From an uncultured Oscillospiraceae bacterium (GTDB lineage: Bacteria; Bacillota; Clostridia; Oscillospirales; Oscillospiraceae), in contig CAKUCT010000021.1 of assembly GCA_934643765.1 (NCBI GenBank), positions 1 to 15,302 on the forward strand: a DNA stretch of 15,302 nucleotides. The letters are read 5' to 3'. Positions within the stretch are counted from its first letter, which is position 1. Each line of letters begins with the position of its first letter. The notes below the pieces were generated by a model. It was not told the origin of the DNA, made no database searches, and worked only from the letters and a program-made list of their open reading frames with translations. Shown here piece by piece: positions 1-5,870 of this stretch. Both the position numbers and the translations under genes were made by a program.

Positions 1-65
1 GTCATTCTGCGTAAGGGATGATATTGGAAGTTACATCCGAACCGTGTATCACATGGTAAGCCATA
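1..65. other. non-coding stretch left of the tRNA-Arg fragment, probable end of an integrated element
   Basis: No open reading frame or tRNA 5' half is visible here. Two small inverted repeats can be drawn: GGATG (16-20) with CATCC (34-38), and ACCGTG (41-46) with CATGGT (52-57, one G-T pair). The bases just left of 66 (CCATA) do not pair with the anticodon-stem 3' strand GCGAA that follows, so tRNA identity stops at about 66. I infer that this is the terminal DNA of an element integrated in the tRNA gene; the rest of it lies outside the window. Confidence 0.4.
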
Positions 66-110
66 CTCCTAAGCGAAGGGTCGGACGTTCGAATCGTCTC
101 TGGGGTGCCA
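66..110 (+). repeat. 3' fragment of a tRNA-Arg(CCU) gene, likely attachment-site (attR) duplicate
   Basis: From 66 the sequence follows tRNA geometry exactly. It has a 7-base anticodon loop CTCCTAA (66-72, anticodon CCT at 68-70), the 3' anticodon strand GCGAA (73-77), and a 5-base variable loop (78-82). The T stem is GGACG/CGTCT (83-87 with 95-99, one G-T pair) around the T loop TTCGAAT (88-94). The 3' acceptor strand is CTGGGGT (100-106), with discriminator G107 and encoded CCA (108-110). A matching 5' acceptor (ACCCCAG or GCCCCAG type), D arm and 5' anticodon strand are absent. It is therefore not a functional tRNA. A 3' tRNA half followed by the tRNA's own terminator is the usual scar on the downstream side of a tyrosine-integrase element inserted in a tRNA gene. 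A decayed tRNA pseudogene is the alternative. Confidence 0.6.
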
Positions 111-139
111 AAAGCCTTGCTGGATGCAAGGCTTTTTTT
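110..139 (+). terminator. Rho-independent terminator after the tRNA fragment
   Basis: A perfect 11-bp stem, AAAAGCCTTGC (110-120) with GCAAGGCTTTT (126-136), has a TGGAT loop and runs into seven T residues (133-139). It starts at the last base of CCA, so it is most simply the original terminator of the tRNA gene left at the downstream side of the insertion. Confidence 0.85.
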
Positions 140-186
140 AAAATATCGTGCATATCAGCTGCCGCAATGTAAATTTATGCGTTTTG

Positions 187-211
187 CGATCCCGCAAGGG
201 CTGGCGGATCG
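187..211. repeat. inverted repeat in the leader of the sugar-acid kinase gene
   Basis: CGATCC (187-192) is mirrored by GGATCG (206-211) in the gap 140-310 ahead of the kinase gene. It may be a regulator site or a leader hairpin; no convincing -35/-10 pair was found around it. Apart from this I see nothing definite in 140-310. Confidence 0.25.
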
Positions 212-310
212 GATAACATAAAAATATCTTTAAAAGGACAGACGCAGCGTGCGCGCAGATGGCCGGCGTGACGTGCAGCGAATGCTGCGGAAAGGGTGGT
301 TAAGAGGGCC

Positions 311-1738
311 ATGGAAAAGACATTACCGGTTTCGGTTCTGAATCAATATCCGCCTGCCGGTGAGGCGGCGGTATCCGCGCTTCTGCAGGCGGAGCTTGCG
401 CGGAATGATACAAAGTTCATCGTGCTCGACGACGATCCCACCGGCGTGCAGACCGTTCATGATGTGTCGGTCTACACCGATTGGAGCGTGGAGAGCATCA
501 GCCAGGGGCTGCTGGAAGACACAAGGCTATTTTATATTCTGACCAACAGCCGCGCGCTTACGCCCGCGCAAACGGAAGCGCTGCACCGCGAAATTGCGGC
601 CAATGCGGCGGAGGCTTCCAAGCGCGCGGGGAAGAAGTTCCTCTTTATCAGCCGGAGCGACTCTACGCTCCGCGGCCACTATCCCTTGGAGACGCAGGTG
701 CTGCGCGACTGTCTGGAATCGGCTGGGCAGCCGGTGGACGGGGAAATTCTCTTTCCGTATTTTAAAGAGGGCGGACGGTTTACGCTGCACCATACGCACT
801 ATGTACAATATGGTGTGCAGCTGGTGCCCGCCGCGCAGACTGAGTTTGCAAAGGACGCCAGCTTCGGTTATACGCATTCTGATCTGACGCAGTACATTGC
901 GGAAAAAACACATGGCGCTTACCGCGCAGAGGATGTGACGACAATTTCCATCGAAGAGCTGCGCGCGCAGGACTATGACGCGATTGTCTCAAAACTGATG
1001 CAAGTCACAGGCTTCGGCAAGGTCACGGTGGACGCGCTGGATGATTGTGATGTGAAGATTTTTGCGGTGGCGCTCTACCGGGCGATGGCGCGGGGAAAGA
1101 CCTTTTTGTTCCGAACAGCGGCAAGCTTTGTAAAAGCCGCCGGCGGCATTTCAACAATTCCTTATCTGCAGCGCAAGGATATGCAGCCGGAGCGCGACGG
1201 GCGCGGCAGCCTGGTGATTGTCGGCAGCCATACGGAAAAGACGACCGCGCAGCTCCACGCGCTTTTGCAGCTGCCGGAAACGGAGCCGATTGCCTTTGAC
1301 AGTGATCTTGTTCTGCAGGGCGAGTTTGCTCTGGCGCGGGAGGTCGAGCGGTGCGTTGCGCTGGAGGAGAAGGCCATTCTGGAGGGGAAGGTCGCGGTGT
1401 GCTATACAAAGCGGACGCTTCTGCATTTTGACTCTGACACGGAGGAGAGCGCGCTGCGCCGCTCGGTCAGAATCAGCGAAAGCGTGCAGGCGCTGGCAGG
1501 GCAGCTGCGCGTGAAACCGGCGTTCCTGATTGCCAAGGGCGGCATTACCTCCAGCACCATCGGCACGCAGGCGCTCAGAGTCAGAAGGGCGCTCGTGCTG
1601 GGGCAGATTCTGCCCGGAATCCCGGTCTGGAGAACCGGAGCGGAGAGCAAGTTCCCCGGCATGGCCTATGTGATCTTCCCGGGCAACGTGGGAGACACAG
1701 ACTCGCTGCGAAGAGCCGTCGAAATTCTGACGAAATAA
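311..1738 (+). CDS. four-carbon acid sugar kinase family protein (DUF1537; OtnK/DtnK-like)
   Basis: This is a 475-residue cytoplasmic kinase. The family phosphorylates four-carbon sugar acids such as erythronate and threonate at the expense of ATP, feeding a dehydrogenase/aldolase route to triose phosphates. The N-terminal substrate domain (about residues 35-285) shows the diagnostic VLDDDPTGVQT at 38-48, a TNSRAL segment near 78 and SRSDSTLRGHYP near 114-125. The C-terminal nucleotide domain (about 300-470) ends with the conserved AKGGITSS, a GxPVWRTGAESKFPG segment and a FPGNVGD motif. I chose ATG 311 over the in-frame GTG at 296. The GTG lies directly on its own purine-rich stretch with no spacing, while an AAGAGGG run stands just before 311, although only 2 bases away. 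The usual partner genes (OtnI, LtnD/PdxA2-type dehydrogenase) are not next to it, so the true substrate is open. Confidence 0.9.
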   Translation: MEKTLPVSVLNQYPPAGEAAVSALLQAELARNDTKFIVLDDDPTGVQTVHDVSVYTDWSVESISQGLLEDTRLFYILTNSRALTPAQTEALHREIAANAAEASKRAGKKFLFISRSDSTLRGHYPLETQVLRDCLESAGQPVDGEILFPYFKEGGRFTLHHTHYVQYGVQLVPAAQTEFAKDASFGYTHSDLTQYIAEKTHGAYRAEDVTTISIEELRAQDYDAIVSKLMQVTGFGKVTVDALDDCDVKIFAVALYRAMARGKTFLFRTAASFVKAAGGISTIPYLQRKDMQPERDGRGSLVIVGSHTEKTTAQLHALLQLPETEPIAFDSDLVLQGEFALAREVERCVALEEKAILEGKVAVCYTKRTLLHFDSDTEESALRRSVRISESVQALAGQLRVKPAFLIAKGGITSSTIGTQALRVRRALVLGQILPGIPVWRTGAESKFPGMAYVIFPGNVGDTDSLRRAVEILTK

Positions 1739-1755
1739 GATAAGACTATATGGAT

Positions 1756-1790
1756 AAGGCCCCGGCAGAGCTCTCTGCCGGGGCCTTTAA
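1756..1790. terminator. shared hairpin terminator between convergent kinase and sirtuin genes
   Basis: A perfect GC-rich inverted repeat, AAGGCCCCGGCAGAG (1756-1770) with CTCTGCCGGGGCCTT (1773-1787), lies 17 bases after the kinase stop and 6 bases beyond the sirtuin stop. The T run is short on both strands (CCTTT on +), so bidirectional termination is probable but not textbook. Confidence 0.7.
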
Positions 1791-1793
1791 AAA

Positions 1794-2684
1794 TTATAGG
1801 TGTTCAGAGCGTTTTTGCCGCAGCGCGGAAAGAACAGTTCCGATATCGCTGCCGATACAGACAGAACGCGGACCAATCTCATCGGGGGCATACGCCTCAC
1901 CGCCGTTGATGCAGGCATACGTGGCCTTCGGATTTTTCGCCGTCATCTGCCAGAAGGGATACTTGATGATGCCGGGGGTGTTGCGGCCTACGCCAAGCTC
2001 CAGAAACAGAAGCTTCTGGCCCTCTCGCGTGCGAAGGAAGGCGGCATACCGCTCGGCGGCCAGGTGCCAGCCGTCGTCCTCTGCAAATTTGTCGTCGCAG
2101 CGAAGGTTCATGGTCAGCGGCTTTCCGCAGTGCGGACAGCGCGGAATCAGCGCTGTCGGGATTTTCATGTCCTTTTGCTGTTCAACCATTTCGCGGATGA
2201 CCGCTTCGTTATCAAACGTCTCCTGCCGGCAGGGGCCGGAGCATTGGAACAACCCGTAGTCTCCCTGCGTGTAAAACAGCCGCTTTTTGTCAAACCCGGC
2301 CTTCTGGAAACAGTGGTCGACATTTGTCGTGATGACGAAGTAGTCTTTGCCGTCTACCAGCTGCAAAAGCGTTTCGTAGACCGGCTTCGGCGCGTCCATG
2401 TAGCGGTTGATGAGAACGTACCGGCTCCAATAGGCCCAGTATGCTTCCGGGGTGTCATATGGATAAAAGCCGCCGGAATACATATCCTGAAAGCCGTATT
2501 TTGAGGCGAAGTCAGAAAAGTACTGCCGGAAATGTTCGCCTGAATAGGCGAAGCCTGCCGAGGCGGAGAGCCCCGCGCCCGCGCCGATGACAATGGCATC
2601 AGCGCCTTGCAGCGCGCTGCGCAGCAGGTCAATCTGCGCCGAGAAGCTGTCTGTAGATCTCGTGGTCGATATCCTTGAAAACAT
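1794..2684 (-). CDS. SirTM-class sirtuin (macrodomain-linked, NAD-dependent protein ADP-ribosyltransferase)
   Basis: This is a 296-residue Rossmann-fold NAD-dependent enzyme. GAGAGLSASAG (34-44) is the sirtuin nucleotide motif and TTNVDHCF (119-126) corresponds to the canonical TQNID. The zinc ribbon is C148-x3-C152 with C183-x2-C186. The catalytic LHG histidine of deacetylating sirtuins is missing; TQGDY (139-143) stands there. In SirTM enzymes the equivalent Asn (N121) and Gln (Q140) serve NAD-dependent ADP-ribosyl transfer rather than deacylation (established for Staphylococcus and Streptococcus SirTM). The ATG at 2684 lies inside the end of the macrodomain gene, overlapping it by 56 bases. 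It is preceded by a good AAGGTGA site about 6 bases away, which fixes this start. The expected target GcvH-L and its lipoate ligase are not in the window, so the modified protein is unknown. Confidence 0.88.
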   Translation of the reverse strand: MFSRISTTRSTDSFSAQIDLLRSALQGADAIVIGAGAGLSASAGFAYSGEHFRQYFSDFASKYGFQDMYSGGFYPYDTPEAYWAYWSRYVLINRYMDAPKPVYETLLQLVDGKDYFVITTNVDHCFQKAGFDKKRLFYTQGDYGLFQCSGPCRQETFDNEAVIREMVEQQKDMKIPTALIPRCPHCGKPLTMNLRCDDKFAEDDGWHLAAERYAAFLRTREGQKLLFLELGVGRNTPGIIKYPFWQMTAKNPKATYACINGGEAYAPDEIGPRSVCIGSDIGTVLSALRQKRSEHL

Positions 2685-3408
2685 TGAAAATCACCTTGAT
2701 TTCGCTGTTGGTTTCTTTTTTGTACTGCTGCACGGTCTGTACCGCAATTTCGGCCGCGCGCCGGTTTGGAAAGTGGAACACACCGGTTGAGATGCAGCAG
2801 AAGGCGATGCTTTTGATGGCGTGCGCCTCGGCCAGCGCGAGGCACGAACGGTAGCAGCTGGAGAGCAGCCGCTCATCGTCCGCCGTGACCGCGCCGCTTA
2901 CAATCGGGCCCACGGTGTGCAGGACGTATTTGCACGGCAGATTATAGGCCGGTGTGATTTTTGCCCGGCCGGTTGGCTCCTCGTGTCCTTGCTGCTGCAT
3001 CAGTTTGGCGCATTCCAGCCGGAGCTGGACGCCGGCGTAGGTGTGGATGCAGTTGTCGATGCAGGCGTGATTTGGCACATAGCAGCCGGTCATTGCGCTG
3101 TTGGCGGCGTTTACAATCGCGTCGCAGGAAAGCTTCGTGATGTCGCCCTGCCAGAGATAGAGATCTCCGGCAGCAGGCGTCAGATCCTCCAGGCGCGTCA
3201 CACCCGCGGCCCGGCATTCCTGCTGCAGATAGGCGTCCTGCACCTCTAAAAATGCTTCGTCGGCGGCCCGCGCCGGGCGGACATTCATTAGGCCGCGCAG
3301 CAGAATTTTCTGCCGCGCGCTGTCCGCCGGGATTTCCTGCCTGCGGCACGAGGGCCGCTCCTGCAAAAGCCGTTCAATCAAGAATAATCGCCGTTCTGCC
3401 TGTGTCAT
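2629..3408 (-). CDS. zinc-containing macrodomain protein, protein-ADP-ribose hydrolase
   Basis: This 259-residue protein belongs to the zinc-macrodomain group that removes mono-ADP-ribose placed by SirTM. Residues 1-75 form an extra helical N-terminal region typical of the group. The macrodomain (about 83-258) begins with LWQGDITKLSCDAIVNAANS. The segment 108-122 (GCYVPNHACIDNCIH) supplies the zinc ligands C109, H114 and C116 and is diagnostic for the SirTM-linked subgroup. VLHTVGPIV and FCCISTGVFHFP are the ligand-binding loops. ATG 3408 has an AAAGGAG site 7 bases upstream. Its last 56 bases contain the start and ribosome binding site of the sirtuin gene, so writer and eraser are made from one transcript by coupled translation. 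Two hairpins separate it from the upstream gene, so it probably has its own transcript, but I could not assign a promoter. Confidence 0.9.
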   Translation of the reverse strand: MTQAERRLFLIERLLQERPSCRRQEIPADSARQKILLRGLMNVRPARAADEAFLEVQDAYLQQECRAAGVTRLEDLTPAAGDLYLWQGDITKLSCDAIVNAANSAMTGCYVPNHACIDNCIHTYAGVQLRLECAKLMQQQGHEEPTGRAKITPAYNLPCKYVLHTVGPIVSGAVTADDERLLSSCYRSCLALAEAHAIKSIAFCCISTGVFHFPNRRAAEIAVQTVQQYKKETNSEIKVIFNVFKDIDHEIYRQLLGAD

Positions 3409-3429
3409 ATGAGAGCTCCTTTCAGAACT

Positions 3430-3481
3430 GGCAAAAAGCTTCGATTTTTGCCAAAGACTGCGCGCAAAGTTTTCTTTGCGC
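3430..3481 (-). terminator. tandem hairpins between MBL-like gene and macrodomain gene
   Basis: Two stem-loops lie just past the stop codon of the MBL-like gene on the - strand: GCGCAAAG/CTTTGCGC (3462-3469 with 3474-3481, TTTT loop on the + strand) and GGCAAAAA/TTTTTGCC (3430-3437 with 3445-3452). On the - strand the second arm carries a run of five T. They look like a terminator, although the T run is inside the stem. Confidence 0.5.
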
Positions 3482-3486
3482 TTGTG

Positions 3487-4290
3487 TTATTTGGCGGGGA
3501 AGAAGAAACCGACGGTCATATCCAGATAGTTCATGCCGCTGTAGCCGGGATATTTTTCCTGTACCTTCGCTTTCATTTCTTCTGCCGTTTCACATGTCAG
3601 GGCAATGTCCTTCAGATCGTTCAGATATGCGACCTTAGTCTTTGCGTCCTTCAGATCCTCCGGGGTGTAATGGGATGTGAGGACAAGGTCAAAACCGTGA
3701 CGGATGTAGTAGTTCAGCTGGGAGATGATGCCGTCGGCGTGCGGGCAGCCAGCGACGATCGAGTGGCAGTCATGGCCCATCATGTGCGTGTAAACGCAGT
3801 TGATCTCCGGAATCTCCAAATCGTAGGCTTCTGCATTGGGTTTTACCACGAAGCGGATGCCGGCAAGCTCTGTTTCACCTTCTTCCAGAATGTGGTCCGC
3901 GCCGCACAGACCTGCGTCAAAGCTGGCACCGAACGCGTTTTTGAAGTTTGCAACCAGGCCCGCGCCGCTGCCGGTAGTGTTATAGGCAACGGAAGAGGCC
4001 GTGCCATAGGCGGGAACCTCCGGCAGGAAGGAAGCACCGGCTGCATGATAGGCCACAAGTTTGGCCTCCACGCGGATGTTTTCCTGGTTCAAAAAGTCCG
4101 TGAGCTCCTGAATGTTGTCATAGAAGCAGGGGAGCTCAATCACGACGCCGCGGCCGGCCTTGACCACGATGAAGACCTCATTGTCGATGGCGTCTCTGGT
4201 CTGATACGCATAGAGCATAATGCTGCCCTTGTTGTAGATGTCCACATGGCCCTTGTTCAGTTCAACGGTCCGATCAGCAATTTTGTTCAT
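3487..4290 (-). CDS. metallo-beta-lactamase-fold-like protein, catalytic motif degenerate, function unknown
   Basis: This 267-residue soluble protein has no signal peptide or membrane segment. The alternation of strands, the internal THMMGHDCHSIV segment (168-179, H169, H173, H176) and the late LTSHYTPED segment (204-212) resemble the second half of a metallo-beta-lactamase fold. The position where the HxHxDH signature should stand reads YHAAGASF (81-88), so a normal binuclear metal site is unlikely. I chose ATG 4290, not a longer reading frame starting at 4383, because TGGAGGT stands 8 bases upstream and the longer version would run through the promoter region. It is divergent from an HxlR regulator, which suggests control by that regulator in response to a reactive compound or thiol stress. 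The exact reaction is not recognisable; the fold call rests on motif resemblance only. Confidence 0.6.
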   Translation of the reverse strand: MNKIADRTVELNKGHVDIYNKGSIMLYAYQTRDAIDNEVFIVVKAGRGVVIELPCFYDNIQELTDFLNQENIRVEAKLVAYHAAGASFLPEVPAYGTASSVAYNTTGSGAGLVANFKNAFGASFDAGLCGADHILEEGETELAGIRFVVKPNAEAYDLEIPEINCVYTHMMGHDCHSIVAGCPHADGIISQLNYYIRHGFDLVLTSHYTPEDLKDAKTKVAYLNDLKDIALTCETAEEMKAKVQEKYPGYSGMNYLDMTVGFFFPAK

Positions 4291-4320
4291 AGTAAAATAC
4301 CTCCAGATTTTGAGAAGCAC

Positions 4321-4373
4321 TTGCGCTTTCCCTTTGATGGCTTTATAATAGCGCCGTAGGGACCATTCGTAAA
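4321..4373. promoter_or_regulatory. overlapping divergent promoters sharing one AT-rich -10 region
   Basis: On the + strand TTGCGC (4321-4326), 17 bases, then TATAAT (4344-4349) would drive the HxlR gene. On the - strand TTTACG (+ strand 4368-4373), 17 bases, then TATTAT (+ strand 4345-4350) would drive the MBL-like gene. The two -10 hexamers lie on the same bases, so the polymerases should compete. Confidence 0.55.
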
Positions 4374-4400
4374 GTAAGCACAATATTGTGCTGTAGTTAC
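4369..4400. promoter_or_regulatory. perfect 16-bp palindrome, likely HxlR operator
   Basis: AGCACAATATTGTGCT (4377-4392) is a perfect palindrome, extended symmetrically by GTAA (4369-4372) and TTAC (4397-4400). It lies in the 5' leader of the HxlR gene and directly upstream of the - strand -35 hexamer. A dimeric winged-helix protein bound here could block its own transcript and act on the divergent gene. Confidence 0.6.
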
Positions 4401-4425
4401 CAAAAGGATACTATTGGAGGATAAT

Positions 4426-4782
4426 ATGGAACGCGATCAATTAAAGCAGCTCCCGGCGTGCCCGGTGGAGACGACGCTCATGCTCATCGGCGACAAGTGG
4501 AAGGTTCTGATTCTGCGCGATCTGATGGATGGCACGAAGCGCTTCGGCGAGCTGAAGAAGTCCATCGGCCATGTGACGCAGAAGGTGCTGACCGCGCAGC
4601 TGCGCGATATGGAGGATAAGGGCCTGCTTACCCGCAAGGTTTATGCGGAGGTCCCGCCGCGCGTAGAGTATACGCTCACGAAGACCGGCTACAGTCTCAA
4701 GCCGATTCTTGATTCCATGGTGGTCTGGGGCGAGCAGTACAAGAAGACTGCGGCCAAAGAGGGCATGGAAGAGACCATATGA
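4426..4782 (+). CDS. HxlR-family winged helix-turn-helix transcriptional regulator
   Basis: This 118-residue DNA-binding regulator has a single HxlR domain (about residues 10-100). It contains CPVETTLMLIGDKWKVLILR at 12-31, then GTKRFGELKKSIGHVTQKVL (recognition helix region) and the wing YAEVPPRVEYTLT. C12 is the conserved N-terminal cysteine that in relatives such as YodB and HypR senses electrophiles or disulfide stress. ATG 4426 has GGAGG 5 bases upstream; a TTG at 4414 in the same frame overlaps that site and is not the start. The gene faces away from the MBL-like gene across the 16-bp palindrome, the usual layout for a regulator of its divergent neighbour. A strong terminator follows immediately. 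What it senses cannot be read from the sequence. Confidence 0.93.
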   Translation: MERDQLKQLPACPVETTLMLIGDKWKVLILRDLMDGTKRFGELKKSIGHVTQKVLTAQLRDMEDKGLLTRKVYAEVPPRVEYTLTKTGYSLKPILDSMVVWGEQYKKTAAKEGMEETI

Positions 4783-4788
4783 TACCCA

Positions 4789-4821
4789 GCGCGGCATGCG
4801 GAAACGCATGCCGCGCGTTTT
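4789..4821 (+). terminator. Rho-independent terminator of the HxlR gene
   Basis: The stem GCGCGGCATGCG (4789-4800) with CGCATGCCGCGC (4805-4816) is closed by a GAAA tetraloop and followed by GTTTTT. The T run exists only on the + strand, so it serves the HxlR gene and not the LysR gene that ends at 4822. Confidence 0.9.
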
Positions 4822-5703
4822 TCATAAGCCCGACTGCGAGAGAACAAATGACCAGAAGCTCTGCGCGGCAGGGGACTGATAGGTCCGCGCGTCCCGGATC
4901 AGATAGAATTTGCGCTCCCATGTGGGCTTTTCGATCTGGATGATCTGCAGGTTCAGCTGCCGCAGCAGCTTCATATCCGGGACAACTGCAATGCCGAACC
5001 CTTGCGCAACGAGCCCCGCGATGACCTGGTCCTCCTGTGTTTCGTAGGCAATATGCGGCGTGCCGCCGGTTTTGGCAAACAGCGCGTCGATGATGTACCG
5101 GAGTCCTGCGTCCTTGGAAAAGAAGATCTGCGGATAGGAAAGCGTCTCGGCCAGATCAATAGAGCGCCTGGTGGCCAGCGGGTGCCCCTTTGGCACAATC
5201 AGAACCAGATCCTGATGCCCGACCGGCGCGCAGAGAAGATTCGGATCTTCCGGCGCGTGCGATGCAAATACCAGATCGAGTTTCCGCGCGGCAAGCGATT
5301 GCAAAAGCGCGCCGGTAGAACCGGCCTGGAAGGTAAAACGGATGTTTTTGTCCGGGTGCGCCTGTAAAAAATGCTCGGCAAGCGCCGGAACAAATTCAAC
5401 GCCGAGCGGCCGCAGCAGCCCGAGGCGGATAAGCCCTTCACCGCGGCTGATGCGCTGTATTTCAGAAACGCCCGCGTCCAATGTGCCGACGGTCTGCTGC
5501 GCACAGAGAAGAAACTGCTGGCCATACGGCGTCAGCACCGTGCCGCGGCCCTGCTTTTCAAACAGCGGGACGCCAAGCTCCGCTTCCAACTGGGCAATGG
5601 CGTGGCTCAGACTTGGCTGCGTGATGCACAGATGTTCGGCTGCGCGCGTATAATGCTGCGTACCGGCCAGCTCTATAAAATATCGCAGATGCTGCAGATT
5701 CAT
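4822..5703 (-). CDS. LysR-family transcriptional regulator
   Basis: This 293-residue regulator has an N-terminal winged helix-turn-helix (residues 1-60; FIELAGTQHYTRAAEHLCIT, then QPSLSHAIAQLEAELGVPLFEK), a linker helix and a periplasmic-binding-protein-like effector domain (about 90-290). ATG 5703 has an AAGGAGT site about 8 bases upstream. It is divergent from the dehydrogenase-like gene at 5871, so by the usual LysR layout it should activate that gene when an inducer, perhaps an acyl-CoA precursor, is bound, and repress itself. An extended -10 (TGGTATACT on the - strand, + strand 5755-5763) is a candidate promoter. The effector is unknown. The target gene appears broken, so the regulator may now have no function or another target. 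Confidence 0.93.
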   Translation of the reverse strand: MNLQHLRYFIELAGTQHYTRAAEHLCITQPSLSHAIAQLEAELGVPLFEKQGRGTVLTPYGQQFLLCAQQTVGTLDAGVSEIQRISRGEGLIRLGLLRPLGVEFVPALAEHFLQAHPDKNIRFTFQAGSTGALLQSLAARKLDLVFASHAPEDPNLLCAPVGHQDLVLIVPKGHPLATRRSIDLAETLSYPQIFFSKDAGLRYIIDALFAKTGGTPHIAYETQEDQVIAGLVAQGFGIAVVPDMKLLRQLNLQIIQIEKPTWERKFYLIRDARTYQSPAAQSFWSFVLSQSGL

Positions 5704-5754
5704 TGCAAAGACTCCTTGTCAACTGATGCTTGGTGAACAGAAAATCACGATGCC

Positions 5755-5835
5755 AGTATACCATAAAGCATGCGGAAAATCTATGAAATGATAACAATTT
5801 ATTGATTGGACACGCAGCGCACCTTTTGCTAGAGT
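5755..5835. promoter_or_regulatory. divergent promoter region of lysR and the dehydrogenase-like gene
   Basis: On the + strand TTGGAC (5806-5811), 18 bases, and an extended -10 TGCTAGAGT (TAGAGT at 5830-5835) precede the dehydrogenase gene. On the - strand the extended -10 lies at 5755-5763 for lysR. Between them ATAACAATTTATTGAT contains a small palindrome CAAT-TT-ATTG (5794-5803) with the T-rich/A-rich character of LysR boxes. The regulator-site assignment is tentative. Confidence 0.4.
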
Positions 5836-5870
5836 AATAAGAAATGAGACACAGAAAGGGATGGCGTGAC

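Noticed and set aside
1..110. 3' end of a tmRNA (ssrA)
   Set aside because: A tmRNA would explain the missing 5' half, but its acceptor needs the G3-U70 pair and A73. Here the 3' acceptor strand is CTGGGGT with discriminator G, and a normal CCT anticodon loop is present at tRNA spacing.
249..340. short arginine-rich reading frame from GTG 249 after AAAAGGA, as a leader peptide
   Set aside because: The spacing is long, it runs into the kinase gene in another frame, and arginine richness is expected by chance in GC-rich DNA.
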